Positions 15,992-24,772 of a DNA stretch of 64,000 bases are shown piece by piece (the first letter of the stretch is position 1; each line of letters starts with the position of its first letter). The notes beneath the pieces were generated by a model. It was not told the DNA's origin. It worked only from the letters and a program-made list of their open reading frames with translations, and searched no databases. A program made the translations under genes and the position numbers. The DNA comes from Hyphomicrobiales bacterium (GTDB taxonomy: Bacteria; Pseudomonadota; Alphaproteobacteria; Rhizobiales; Rhizobiaceae), in contig UCGV01000038.1 of assembly GCA_900471925.1 (NCBI GenBank), positions 1 through 64,000 on the forward strand, written 5' to 3'.

Positions 15992-17023
15992 GTGCCGAGC
16001 CAGTCGATGCCAGCGATACGGTTGACCGGAACTCCCCTCGACCGGGGACGGCAACACGGAGCGCATCTTTCGCAGAAGATCCACGCCGGTTTCAATCGGC
16101 TGAGAAAAGCAACCACGCCGGCACATTGGCGATCGGCGAAGTCGAAGGCTCTCCATTCCTTCGCACGGCTTCAGGCGGCCATGCCCGAAATCGCAGCGGA
16201 GCTACAAGGTCTCTCCGAGATGACCGGCCTCGAACCTCTCGATCTCTATCTTTTTTCCTGCTTCGAGTTTTTCGATGAAGGGCGCACAGGCTGTACGTCT
16301 CTCGGCCTCACGACAAAGGAGGGTGCTGTCGTAGCCCAGAACTGGGACGGCCCCGTCGGCAGTAGCGAGGAACTCGTGGCTCTCATTCACGAGGATCGCG
16401 CGTGCCCCTTCCTCTCCATTGCCTCAGCGGGCACACTCGGCTGGGTGGGCATCAACGCCTTCGGGCTTGCTTTCGTCAACAACGACCTCATCGTCGATAA
16501 GGCGACGAATGGCATGCCCAGCCTGGTTCTGAGGCGTCTTCTCCTGTCCAGGACCTGCGTCGCCGATGCGCTCGGTGTGTTGCGCGAACACGAGCATCTG
16601 TCCGGGCGCTGTTTTGTTATCGGCGACGCGGCAGGTGCGCTTGCCGCCGCAGAAGTATCGCCCCGCGCCGGCGTTGCGGAGATGAGGGCGACAGCGATCC
16701 GTCACACCAATCATCCGCTTCAGCCTGTGATTGCCCTTCAGGAAGATATCGAGGAGGTCGCTCGATTGTATCCATCCAGCCGCGAGCGTCTTCGAGCCGC
16801 AAGCGATCGTCCCCTCAGGACCGTCGCGGATATCGCAACGATCCTTCAGGACAGGACGGGCGCACCGGATTCGATATGCAAGTCCTGGTCCAGGCGCGAG
16901 GCGACCGAGACCGCGTTTTCGGTGATCTTCGACTGCCGGCGTCGCGAGGCGATGATCGCGCTCGGGCGCCCCGACAATGGTGCCTATGAACAGATCCGTC
17001 TCGCCATTCCCGCAATCGCCTAG
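15992..17023 (+). CDS. C45-family NTN hydrolase / acyltransferase-like protein
   Basis: 343 residues related to acyl-CoA:6-aminopenicillanic acid acyltransferase (peptidase family C45). The N-terminal pro-segment has GTPLDRGRQHGAHL. The autocleavage/catalytic cysteine is in EGRTGCTSLGL, with the NWD that usually follows in VAQNWDGPV and later GLAFVNNDL. Such proteins self-process to expose an N-terminal Cys and hydrolyse or transfer amide-linked acyl groups. The start is GTG at 15992; an ATG at 16007 is possible. It converges on the dehydrogenase gene with a 4-bp overlap. Its place between a luxRI pair and an alanine racemase operon suggests an N-acyl amino compound as substrate, which is inference. 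Confidence 0.75.
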   Translation: MPSQSMPAIRLTGTPLDRGRQHGAHLSQKIHAGFNRLRKATTPAHWRSAKSKALHSFARLQAAMPEIAAELQGLSEMTGLEPLDLYLFSCFEFFDEGRTGCTSLGLTTKEGAVVAQNWDGPVGSSEELVALIHEDRACPFLSIASAGTLGWVGINAFGLAFVNNDLIVDKATNGMPSLVLRRLLLSRTCVADALGVLREHEHLSGRCFVIGDAAGALAAAEVSPRAGVAEMRATAIRHTNHPLQPVIALQEDIEEVARLYPSSRERLRAASDRPLRTVADIATILQDRTGAPDSICKSWSRREATETAFSVIFDCRRREAMIALGRPDNGAYEQIRLAIPAIA

Positions 17024-18183
17024 GCGGCAATCGTGCCCTGCATCCCATTTGCCTCGGCGTAAGCTGCAAAACGGCCGGCCAGTTCCTGTGCGCAGGCCTC
17101 GCACTCATCCGGCCCGTAAGAAGCACAGCTATAGCCAAGCACGTCTCGCAAGACCCCGACGGAACGCTCTGTAAATCGGACAGTTCCGTCGTCATCGACG
17201 CTTTCGATACCGTCGAAACGTTGACACTGCCGGTTGATGTCGATTGCGTCGTCGAGCGTCAGTTTGGCCGGCAGATCGATCAGCAGGCCGCTTTGCGAGA
17301 CCCTCACAGGATAACCTCCGACCAGTCCGAGCGGACCGGGAGCGTGCACGACCTCACCGGAACGACGGGCGAGCGCGAGCAGCATCGCCGTTGCCGACGA
17401 CGCGGTGACCGACTGCCCTGCCAATCCCTTGACGCGACGGAAGGGTCCGGCCACGAGAGAAAACAAGACATCGTGGTCGATCTCGTCCCGCGGGATCTCA
17501 AGTCCGTTCGCATAAACAGTCAGGTGATAGGGAGCGCCGTCAGTTCCGCCGGTACTCGGCATCCGGTAGCTCAGGTAATGCTGGGCGAAGAACCTCACCT
17601 CAATCGACGATGGGTCGACAGAGAGCATGTGGGCCGCGGCGAGCCGAAGGCCCGGAACGGCGTTGGCGATATTGCCGATGCCGACCGTTGGTGCCAATCC
17701 TTCGGCAGCAAGGGCCGCATTGACGACATCGGGATAGGAGGCGTTGACGACGGCAGCACCGCAATTCGCCATCCTGACCGCTTTCATCAGACGGCGTATG
17801 AGAACCTGGTGCATCGGCGTCCAGATTCCCCCGCGCGCCTCGTCGAGTTTTCTGAAGGCGTCGAGAGGCAACTTGGTGATGACCCACCAGCTATGGAGTG
17901 TCGTCGCATTGAAGATGATATCGGGCTTGATGCGATCGATCGCTTCGGCGGTGGCTTCCACATTCATCAGATCGATCCTGATGATATCCACGGGGCGCGA
18001 ACGCCCGAGGTTCATGGCGGTGTAACGCGCAAGATTGACGCGATGAAGCGCCTTCTCCTCCATTCTTGCGCCAACGACAATGTCCAGTGGAACGTCGCCT
18101 TGGAGCAGGAAATCCAGGACGTCTCCGCCGAGCACGCCCTGGCCAAGTATCAAGACCTTCGGGATTTGCGCATGTCTCATCAT
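17020..18183 (-). CDS. Saccharopine-dehydrogenase-like NAD(P)-binding protein
   Basis: 387 residues. The N-terminal Rossmann motif is VLILGQGVLGGDVLDFLL, followed by DIVVGARMEEKALHRV and an IKPDIIFNATTLHSWW segment, as in the saccharopine dehydrogenase/homospermidine synthase superfamily. AKEBGV-type RBS (AAAGGAG) sits eight bases before the ATG at 18183, which decides the start over the longer frame at 18201. A Cys-rich stretch near the C-terminus (SCASYGPDECEAC) is notable and could bind metal. It is divergent from the racemase operon, across a shared regulatory region. Probably an NAD(P)-dependent dehydrogenase of an amino acid or opine; the substrate is unknown. Confidence 0.65.
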   Translation of the reverse strand: MMRHAQIPKVLILGQGVLGGDVLDFLLQGDVPLDIVVGARMEEKALHRVNLARYTAMNLGRSRPVDIIRIDLMNVEATAEAIDRIKPDIIFNATTLHSWWVITKLPLDAFRKLDEARGGIWTPMHQVLIRRLMKAVRMANCGAAVVNASYPDVVNAALAAEGLAPTVGIGNIANAVPGLRLAAAHMLSVDPSSIEVRFFAQHYLSYRMPSTGGTDGAPYHLTVYANGLEIPRDEIDHDVLFSLVAGPFRRVKGLAGQSVTASSATAMLLALARRSGEVVHAPGPLGLVGGYPVRVSQSGLLIDLPAKLTLDDAIDINRQCQRFDGIESVDDDGTVRFTERSVGVLRDVLGYSCASYGPDECEACAQELAGRFAAYAEANGMQGTIAA

Positions 18184-18223
18184 TGCAGCACTCCTTTGCA
18201 TCCTTGGATAGAACGAATTTTCA

Positions 18224-18242
18224 GTGCATCAATAAATTGCAT
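18224..18242. promoter_or_regulatory. Inverted-repeat site GTGCA-N9-TGCAT between dehydrogenase and racemase genes
   Basis: It matches the luxR-upstream element at 15760..15778 in both arms except one base and shares an AAT before the right arm. It lies 41 bp upstream of the dehydrogenase start and 74 bp upstream of the racemase start, so it could control both directions. Confidence 0.4.
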
Positions 18243-18315
18243 CCTGCGCCGGTTCGTTGTAAAACGCAATCACTGATTACTTCTAGCGGCAATCTCGTCC
18301 TAAGGTGGTGCTGTG

Positions 18316-19398
18316 ATGTCGAATGACAGTCCGGAAATGATCATCGACCTGAAGGCCGTCGCGCAAAACTTCACAATTGCCAGATCGCTTGCCGGGGCAG
18401 GAGCCGAGGTCGCCGCGGTCGTCAAGAGCGATGCCTACGGTCTCGGTCTGGACGCAATCGTTGATCTGTTGGCCGGGGAGGGATGCGAAAGTTTTTTTGT
18501 CGCCGATCTCGATGAGGCTTGCCGCATTCGCAAGTGCCTCAGACAGGCGAAGGTCTTTATCCTGGTCAGTGTGCCGCCTGATCAAGTGGAACACTGTCGC
18601 CGCAACGGGTTCGTTCCCATCTGTAACCGGTTGAGTGACGTCCTCGCTGCCCTGCAAGAAAATTGCTGTTATGGCGTCAATCTGGAGACCGGCTTTTCTC
18701 GCTTCGGACTGACATTTTCGGACACGAGGCAACTGATCCACCAGTCTCTTTCTCGCCCCCTGCTCGCCATGAGCCACCTGTCCTGTGCCGACGAGCCCTC
18801 CAATCCGCTCAACGAATTGCAAAGAAACAGGTTTGTGTCCTCCAGCCAATTGCTGGGATCTTCCAAGCTTAGCCTGGCCGCGTCCGCAGGTTTGTTTCTT
18901 GGAAAAGCCTATCACTTCGATCTGGTTCGCGTCGGATCAGCTCTTTACGGACTGAACCCGACGCTCAGAGCGCCAAACCCTTTCCGCAATGTCGTCACGC
19001 TTCGCGCTCGTCTCGTCGATGTCACGCATATCCATGCCGGCAGCTCAGTCGGATATCGGGCGTCGTTTCGTGCAAGACGGCGCACAAGGCTCGGTATCGT
19101 CGCGATCGGCTACGCGCACGGGCTGGCGTGGTCCCTGTCCAACAGGCTGATCGCCGAAATCGGCTCACATCCGGCGCCGCTTGTTGGCCGAATTGCGATG
19201 GAATATGCGGCGGTCGATCTGACCGACCTACCTGAGCAGCTCGGCCAGGTGGGACAATGGATCAATCTCATATCAGCGCATCGCCCGACGGAGGAGATGG
19301 CAGATGCTGTTCCGACGGTGCCTCAGGAAATGTTGGTTCGGATCGGCAGGTCCTGCCAGCACTCCTATGTCGGCCTCGAACATCAGGAGCAGGCATGA
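18316..19398 (+). CDS. Alanine racemase family protein
   Basis: 360 residues. The PLP-binding lysine is in AAVVKSDAYGLG, a FSRFGLT segment follows, and the second catalytic residue is the Tyr of SSVGYRASF. IAIGYAHGL and VGRIAMEYAAVDLTDL (family GR-x-SMD-x-x-x-D) mark the C-terminal domain. Catalytic residues are present, so it should racemise alanine or another amino acid. The GTG at 18313 directly before the ATG is an alternative; AAGGTGG is upstream. It heads a tightly overlapped operon with an exporter and a HAD hydrolase, so it is probably a catabolic or specialised racemase rather than the housekeeping one. Confidence 0.8.
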   Translation: MSNDSPEMIIDLKAVAQNFTIARSLAGAGAEVAAVVKSDAYGLGLDAIVDLLAGEGCESFFVADLDEACRIRKCLRQAKVFILVSVPPDQVEHCRRNGFVPICNRLSDVLAALQENCCYGVNLETGFSRFGLTFSDTRQLIHQSLSRPLLAMSHLSCADEPSNPLNELQRNRFVSSSQLLGSSKLSLAASAGLFLGKAYHFDLVRVGSALYGLNPTLRAPNPFRNVVTLRARLVDVTHIHAGSSVGYRASFRARRRTRLGIVAIGYAHGLAWSLSNRLIAEIGSHPAPLVGRIAMEYAAVDLTDLPEQLGQVGQWINLISAHRPTEEMADAVPTVPQEMLVRIGRSCQHSYVGLEHQEQA

Positions 19399-20258
19399 CG
19401 TTCGATTGGTCCCCGAAGCAGTCGGTGCTCCTGTCCGCCGCTTTGTTCAGCACGGCCGGCCTTTTCGTCGGCGTCCTCGACATGAATGTCTGGGCGATCC
19501 TGTTCTGGCGGAGCCTCTTCGCCGCCGTCTTCGCCTCGATCCCCATCGTCGCTCAGCGTCATTTCGCTGTCGTCCGCTTCGATCGGGCGGGCCTGCTGGC
19601 GACGGTCCTGTCAGCGGGAGCAACGCTTGCCTTCATTCCGGCGCTGCGATTGACGTCGGTTGCCAATGTCGCCGTTATTCATGGTTCCTTGCCGCTCGTC
19701 ACTCTGGTCCTGTCGAGGGCGATCGCCTCGGAACGGATCGATCGACGCACGGCCGCCCTTTGCCTCGTGGTGGCTCTCGGAGCCATCGTTATCTTCGCCG
19801 GCTCGGTCTCGGAGCAAAGCAGTATTCGTGGAGATGGCCTGGCCCTTGTCATGACGGTCTTCATGGCGTTGATGACGATCGCGATCAGGCGCTCGAAAGT
19901 CGCGTCGATCCTACCAATCGTGGCGTTTTCGAACGTGATCGCCATGCTTGTCGCTTGGGCGATGGCGCCGAACCTTGCGATCAATCCGGAAGATGTGGTG
20001 ATTGTCGCAAGCTTTGCTCTCTTCCAGATTACCTTCGGCATGATCCTTTACGCGCAAGGCGCACGCCTGCTTTTGCCCGCCGAGACTGCCTTGCTGTCGC
20101 TTTGCGAGGTTCCGTTGTCCGCCTTCTGGGCATGGCTTGCGTTTGATCAGAAGCCCGGCGTGTCGACCTATCTCGGAGGTGGCGTAATCCTTGTAGCCGT
20201 CCTGTTCCATCTTACGACATCGATGGCTCAATCGGCACAGAAGGAGGGAGAAAAATGA
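19395..20258 (+). CDS. EamA/DMT-family transporter
   Basis: 287 residues with about ten predicted membrane helices in two EamA repeats (AILFWRSLFAAVFASIPIV in the first; GMILYAQGARLLLPAETALL and EVPLSAFWAWLAF in the second). DMT proteins of this kind mostly export amino acids or metabolites. ATGA overlaps couple it to the racemase before and the HAD hydrolase after it. Confidence 0.8.
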   Translation: MTFDWSPKQSVLLSAALFSTAGLFVGVLDMNVWAILFWRSLFAAVFASIPIVAQRHFAVVRFDRAGLLATVLSAGATLAFIPALRLTSVANVAVIHGSLPLVTLVLSRAIASERIDRRTAALCLVVALGAIVIFAGSVSEQSSIRGDGLALVMTVFMALMTIAIRRSKVASILPIVAFSNVIAMLVAWAMAPNLAINPEDVVIVASFALFQITFGMILYAQGARLLLPAETALLSLCEVPLSAFWAWLAFDQKPGVSTYLGGGVILVAVLFHLTTSMAQSAQKEGEK

Positions 20259-21106
20259 CGTTCGATCGCCTGTGGCAAGCGAACGGACCCGCCAACATCA
20301 TCGGATCCTATCGCGGTATCATTCTCGATATATTCGGCGTCATTCATGATGGTGTTTCAGCCTTTGCCGAGGCGCTTGTCGCGCTTGAGCGGATGCAAGA
20401 GCAAAGGCTTCGCGTTTGCCTGGTGTCCAATTCGCCGCGCCGGTCACGCGACGTCGTTGCGCGCCTTGAGGCGATGGGCGTTCAACGCGCATTGTTTCAT
20501 GAGGTCATCACGTCGGGAGAATTGGTCTACGAGGCGTTCACCGGAAGCCATGGGTTTCCGGTCGATGCGACCTATCTCCATTTGGGGCCCGCGGAACTGT
20601 CCGGGCTTTTATCCGGCCTGCCGATACGAGCCGTGTCGAACGAGGAGAATGCGGCTTTCGTTCTTGCGACCGGGTGGCCGGAGGATGACGCGACCCTGGA
20701 CAGGGCGCTTGTAGCCTGCCACGAACGGAATCTGCCGATGATCTGCGCCAACCCTGATCTGGAGGTTTTGATTGGAGGCAGGCGGGTCGCTTGCGCGGGA
20801 GTGCTCGCGCGGCGCTACGAGGCACTCGGTGGGCACGTTTTCTTCTACGGCAAACCATACCCGCAGATCTATGCGAAGGCCCTTTCGGTCCTTGGTCTTT
20901 CCGCGGCCGAAGTGCTGGCCATCGGCGACAGTGTGGCGACTGATATCAAAGGCGGTAGGGCGGTCGGCCTCGATACTGCCCTGGTCCTGACGGGCGTACA
21001 TGGCGACCTGTTGAGCAGCGACGGCTCGCCAGATCTCGATGCGCTTCGCAGCCTATGTCAGCGGTTCGATACAAACCCGAAGTACCTGCTTCGATCGCTG
21101 GCGTAG
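20255..21106 (+). CDS. HAD-superfamily hydrolase (class IIA, TIGR01459-like)
   Basis: 283 residues. The nucleophile motif is GIILDIFGVIHDGV (Asp and the DG pair typical of class IIA), motif II SNSPRRS, and the C-terminal motif is YGKPYPQIYAKAL with VLAIGDSVATDIKGG. The family is described as HAD hydrolases of subfamily IIA of unknown substrate in alphaproteobacteria, related to 4-nitrophenyl phosphatases and NagD. The start overlaps the transporter stop; RBS GGAGGGAG is upstream. Last gene of the racemase operon. Confidence 0.75.
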   Translation: MTFDRLWQANGPANIIGSYRGIILDIFGVIHDGVSAFAEALVALERMQEQRLRVCLVSNSPRRSRDVVARLEAMGVQRALFHEVITSGELVYEAFTGSHGFPVDATYLHLGPAELSGLLSGLPIRAVSNEENAAFVLATGWPEDDATLDRALVACHERNLPMICANPDLEVLIGGRRVACAGVLARRYEALGGHVFFYGKPYPQIYAKALSVLGLSAAEVLAIGDSVATDIKGGRAVGLDTALVLTGVHGDLLSSDGSPDLDALRSLCQRFDTNPKYLLRSLA

Positions 21107-21151
21107 ATCTGCGGAAGATGTCGTATCTGACCGGAACGAAGTCCTGCGTTG

Positions 21152-21934
21152 CTACGCAAGCGGGTTCAGCTGCGTTTCTATGCTGCGGATTTCGCTCGAA
21201 AGCAGATCGACGAGTTCGGGAACGCGATCTTCCGACAATCGCGCAGTCGTCAGATTGATCGCGATCGAGGCGATGGCATCGCGTCCGGGTGGCAAGATCG
21301 GCACCGCGATTGCGGAAATGCCGGCGACCAGTTTGCCGTCGTCGATTGCAAAGCCTATCTCGCGGATTTTGTGAAGTTCGTCTCTGACCCTCTCCTTCGT
21401 CAGGTTGCCGTATTGAATGAAGCGTGGTTCGTTGACCTCGAGGATCACGTCGATTTCGGCCTCGGGCAGGAAGGCGAGGATCGCCTGGCTTGCCGGTCCG
21501 ACACCCATCGGAATTTGTCCTCCGACATGGCCTGTGAGGCTGTCGATCATATAGGTTCCCTGCTGGCGGTCGACGCAGACCGCGTCGAAACCGCCGCGTG
21601 CCATAAGAAAGACCGGATCACCGGATGTTGCGGCAAGGCGCATCAAAGCCGGACGGGCGATCTGGCGCAAGCCGGTCCCATCCGCGGCTCTTGCGCCCAT
21701 CGCAAACAGAGCCAGTCCAAGACGATAGCGCTTGGTCCGCCGTTCCCGATCGACAAGCCCATGGCGCTCCAGCGCTGACACGATACGATGGACGGTGGGC
21801 TGCTTGAGGCCCATGATCTCTTCGATCGAAGTCATGGTCAGGCCGGATTGTCCACTGTCTCCCAGAAGTTTCAGGATCGCCACCGCCCTGTCCAGCAATT
21901 GCGTGCCGGTCGCTGCGCCATCGTCCTTGGCCAT
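21152..21934 (-). CDS. IclR-family transcriptional regulator
   Basis: 260 residues. The N-terminal winged helix (AVAILKLLGDSGQSGLTMTS, IMGLKQPTVHRIVSALERHG) is followed by the IclR effector domain (ARPALMRLAATSGDPVFLMA, VDRQQGTYMIDSLTGHVGGQ, PMGVGPASQAILAFLPE). It converges on the racemase operon and may control it and/or the dehydrogenase. A perfect inverted repeat lies 20 bp upstream of its start, as expected for autoregulation. The inducer is unknown. Confidence 0.85.
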   Translation of the reverse strand: MAKDDGAATGTQLLDRAVAILKLLGDSGQSGLTMTSIEEIMGLKQPTVHRIVSALERHGLVDRERRTKRYRLGLALFAMGARAADGTGLRQIARPALMRLAATSGDPVFLMARGGFDAVCVDRQQGTYMIDSLTGHVGGQIPMGVGPASQAILAFLPEAEIDVILEVNEPRFIQYGNLTKERVRDELHKIREIGFAIDDGKLVAGISAIAVPILPPGRDAIASIAINLTTARLSEDRVPELVDLLSSEIRSIETQLNPLA

Positions 21935-21953
21935 GTCGATCCCCGTTTATTCC

Positions 21954-21976
21954 GTGTCGGATTCCATATACGACAC
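21954..21976. promoter_or_regulatory. Probable IclR operator upstream of the iclR-type gene
   Basis: GTGTCG-N11-CGACAC, perfect 6-bp arms, 20 bp upstream of the regulator start. Position and symmetry fit autorepression. I did not find a second copy upstream of the neighbouring operons. Confidence 0.5.
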
Positions 21977-22139
21977 TGCGGAGATGTAAATCTTGTTGGC
22001 TTGCGAAGGTGCAGGCGCGCGTCCCCGTCAAGCAGTGGCGCCAGTTCTCGCGACTAGGTCAGATGCTTCCGAAAGTGGGCGCATTTTGGAATATCTGTCA
22101 ATCTTGCCAAATTTTGCCATTGGGGCTATCGGTATTCAT

Positions 22140-22379
22140 ATGAGCACAATGAACATTTCTCTCCCCGATCACCTCAAGAGCTTCGTTGATGAGCAGGTCG
22201 CGGGACGTGGTTATGGGACGAGCAGCGAATATATCCGCGAATTGATTCGACGAGATCAGGACCGTCTTATATTGCGCGGACTGTTGATTGACGGAGCATC
22301 GTCGGTACAATCCGATCCCGTCGATGGGCGCTATTTTGCCGAATTGCGTGATCGTGTGCGTGGTCGGCACAGCAAGTGA
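22140..22379 (+). CDS. ParD-like antitoxin
   Basis: 79 residues with a ribbon-helix-helix N-terminus: MNISLPDHLKSFVDEQV, then YGTSSEYIRELIRRDQDR, the standard ParD/CopG pattern. The C-terminal part binds the toxin. Start ATG at 22140; a MNISLP start two codons later is possible. It overlaps the toxin gene by four bases, the usual coupling. Expected to neutralise the toxin and repress the operon. Confidence 0.85.
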   Translation: MSTMNISLPDHLKSFVDEQVAGRGYGTSSEYIRELIRRDQDRLILRGLLIDGASSVQSDPVDGRYFAELRDRVRGRHSK

Positions 22380-22705
22380 CAAACAAGTCCATCGTCCCTA
22401 GGGAGTTGGCTCGCCGTGACGTCGAGGCGGCCGTAGACTACTATATACTCGAGGCTGGAACCGAGGTTGCCTTTGGCTTTATTGACGCTTTAGAGGCAGC
22501 TTATGATCTGATCGCAAGGCATCCGGAAACGGGATCACTACGATATGGATACGAGTTAGGATTGCCTGACCTGCGCAGCATTTCGCTGAAACGATACCCA
22601 TATATCGTCTTTTATCGTGATCAAAAAGATCATGTAGATGTGTGGCGTGTGCTTCATGGGAAACGGGACATCCCACCGACGACGCACGAGCCTGAGAGTC
22701 ATTGA
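22376..22705 (+). CDS. ParE-like toxin (RelE/ParE family)
   Basis: 109 residues starting with GTG inside the antitoxin stop. Family pattern: ARRDVEAAVDYYILEAG, the AAYDLIARHPETGSLRYGYE helix, LRSISLKRYPYIVFYR and VDVWRVLHGKRDIP at the end. ParE toxins inhibit DNA gyrase. The reading frame is intact, so the module may be active. Confidence 0.85.
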   Translation: MTNKSIVPRELARRDVEAAVDYYILEAGTEVAFGFIDALEAAYDLIARHPETGSLRYGYELGLPDLRSISLKRYPYIVFYRDQKDHVDVWRVLHGKRDIPPTTHEPESH

Positions 22706-22817
22706 TTATAAGACAGATTTGCAGCTGCAGATTTTCCCGACTTATGGTTCAAATCCCATCAAGAGCGGGGAATTGAACGGCGCTTATTTAGGCGGGCTTA
22801 ACTTAGCTTCTTCCCTA

Positions 22818-23440
22818 TTAAAGAAAACGGCACCTAGCTTTAATAGCGAGCGGTCCGATCTCCTTTTGAAACGCCTCATAGTGCGTGTCGAGAAACTCGG
22901 TTTTGATGAAGCCTCTCAACAGAAGGCTCCGGCGCAGGATCGCCGACATCAACGTGGGCAATTTGTCGCCTGAGTATTCGCCGGGTCCGTTGTACTGCGC
23001 AATCAGCCCACACACGGGAACGCGTGCATATAGGTTCAACAAGGGAAATACCGCGGCCCAGACGTGGCCACCGACATACTCATAATAGACGTCGATACCA
23101 TCCGGGCAGGCGGTCGCGCGTTCGGTATCGAATGTCGGCGAGCGATGGTCGACGACGGCGTCGAGTCCCAGTTCTTCCCTGACGTAATCGCATTTGTCCT
23201 TTCCTCCTGCGACACCCACAGCCCGAGCGCCAGCGATCCGGGCCATCTTCCCAACAAGGGATCCGTCAGGTCCAGGCGCGCTGGCCACGGTAACAGTCAC
23301 TCTCGGCTTCGGCTGACCGATGACCTTCATGCCACCATATGCCGTAAATCCTGGCATGCCGATCACGCCAAGCGCTGTGGAGGCGGGCGCGCTAAACGTC
23401 CTTATCCCAACGTTCGGGAAGCGATTTGACGACGTAACCC
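22818..23440 (-). pseudogene. Truncated NADP-dependent MDR oxidoreductase (curcumin/alkenal reductase-like)
   Basis: The open part (182 codons, 22818..23366) carries the middle of a zinc-independent medium-chain reductase: GMPGFTAYGGM, VTVASAPG, VGKMARIAGARAVGVAGGKDK, DVYYEYVGG and PVCGLIAQYN. Upstream in the same frame is APASTALGVI, then an in-frame stop; a different frame continues as YVVKSLPERWDKDV. About 130 N-terminal residues are absent. At the C-terminus it ends after HYEAFQKEIGPL, some 40 residues early. It is therefore a fragment with at least one frameshift and both ends lost. Confidence 0.65.
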
Positions 23441-23655
23441 GACGGCTTCGACGCGCTCCCGGTCATTCCCCAAACTTACGTTGGGATTACCGGCGCCCGA
23501 AGCGGGCGATAGTTTTCCTGTGCGTCACCGGGCAGGTGCTCGAACAAGACAAGGTCGCGAATATCGGTCTGAGCGCCGAGCCCTGACAATGCGCAACACC
23601 GCGCAGCGTTATTGGAGAGTGACAGGTTCGCATCAAAGCAACACAGGAGTGCTAC

Positions 23656-24624
23656 ATGTCGCAGGCAGAAACAACAAATCGTGTCTCAGGTCCGCCGCAA
23701 AACGGAATTCCCGCTCCGAATGCCTTTCATCCCGGCAAATCGGGCAGCAGCGAACTGGTCCCGTCGCGCTACGCCCTGAAGATCGGCGAGATCGATGTCA
23801 TGGTCGTCAGCGACGGGGTCCTGCCGCTGCCGACGCAGATGATGGGGCACAATGCCGACCCGGCCATCCGCGCGAACTGGATGGCGAATATGTTCCTGCC
23901 GCCGGATGCCTTCGACTGGCCTCTGAACGCGGTCGTTGTTCGCAGTGGGGCGCAGACGATCCTTCTGGACGCCGGGCTCGGTCTTGATCCGGACCTGCAC
24001 CTGCCGCGCGCCGGACAGCTCGTCCAGCGCCTGGCCGCTGCCGATATCGATCTGTCGGCCGTCACCGACATTGTCTTGACGCACCTTCACATGGATCACA
24101 TCGGTGGCCTTCTCGTCGAAGGCGTCAAGGAGCGGCTCCGTCCTGACCTGACCATTCATGCTGCCGCTCTGGAAGTTGAATTTTGGAAAAACCCGGATTT
24201 CTCGCACACCAGGATGCCGGAAGGCTTTCCGGCGGCGCTGCGGGTGACCGCCAAACGCTTCCTGGAGGAATATGGCAACCGGATCCGGACCTTCGATGAG
24301 AAATACGAAGTGGCTCCGGGTGTCACGGTTCGGCGCACCGGCGGCCACACTCCCGGACACGCCGTGATCCGCATCGCGTCTGGCGGCGAAGCGTTGACAT
24401 TTGCGGGCGATGCCGTGTTTGCCGTCGGTTTCGACCAGCCGGGCTGGCACAACGGTTTCGAGCACGACCCTGACGAGGCGGCGCGGGTGCGCGTTGATCT
24501 TCTGCGACAGCTCGCAGAGACGCGCGAACTCCTTGTTGCCACTCATCTTCCATTTCCGTCGCTCGGACGGGTGGCGGTCGCTGGCGACGCTTTCCGTTGG
24601 GTGCCGGTCTTCTGGGACTACTGA
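23656..24624 (+). CDS. MBL-fold metallo-hydrolase
   Basis: 322 residues. The zinc motif H-x-H-x-D-H is in VLTHLHMDHIGGL; further ligands are in TGGHTPGHAV, FAGDAVF and ATHLPFPSLG. The N-terminal region (GEIDVMVVSDGVLPLP, a MFLPPDAFDWPLNAVVV strand) resembles the methyl-parathion-hydrolase/AHL-lactonase-like group. No Sec or Tat signal is visible. RBS AGGAG is eight bases upstream. Substrate not predictable; lactone or ester hydrolysis is possible, and a quorum-quenching role next to a luxRI locus is only speculative. Confidence 0.8.
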   Translation: MSQAETTNRVSGPPQNGIPAPNAFHPGKSGSSELVPSRYALKIGEIDVMVVSDGVLPLPTQMMGHNADPAIRANWMANMFLPPDAFDWPLNAVVVRSGAQTILLDAGLGLDPDLHLPRAGQLVQRLAAADIDLSAVTDIVLTHLHMDHIGGLLVEGVKERLRPDLTIHAAALEVEFWKNPDFSHTRMPEGFPAALRVTAKRFLEEYGNRIRTFDEKYEVAPGVTVRRTGGHTPGHAVIRIASGGEALTFAGDAVFAVGFDQPGWHNGFEHDPDEAARVRVDLLRQLAETRELLVATHLPFPSLGRVAVAGDAFRWVPVFWDY

Positions 24625-24772
24625 CGCAGGACGGCGGGCGTACTGCGCACCGGGGATACCATTTCCTGCCCATTCGGCGGGGTCTGGCCAAGGGCCGGAC
24701 CCCGCTTCGCTTTGCTGGCCATGTGGCTCTGTTTTTGCAGAGAGAGGACGTGGCCATCCGCCCGTTCGTCGG

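Noticed and set aside
23656..24624. MBL-fold protein as a quorum-quenching lactonase of the cassette
   Set aside because: The motif set is generic, the gene is 8 kb from luxRI and no shared regulatory site was seen, so I left the substrate open.
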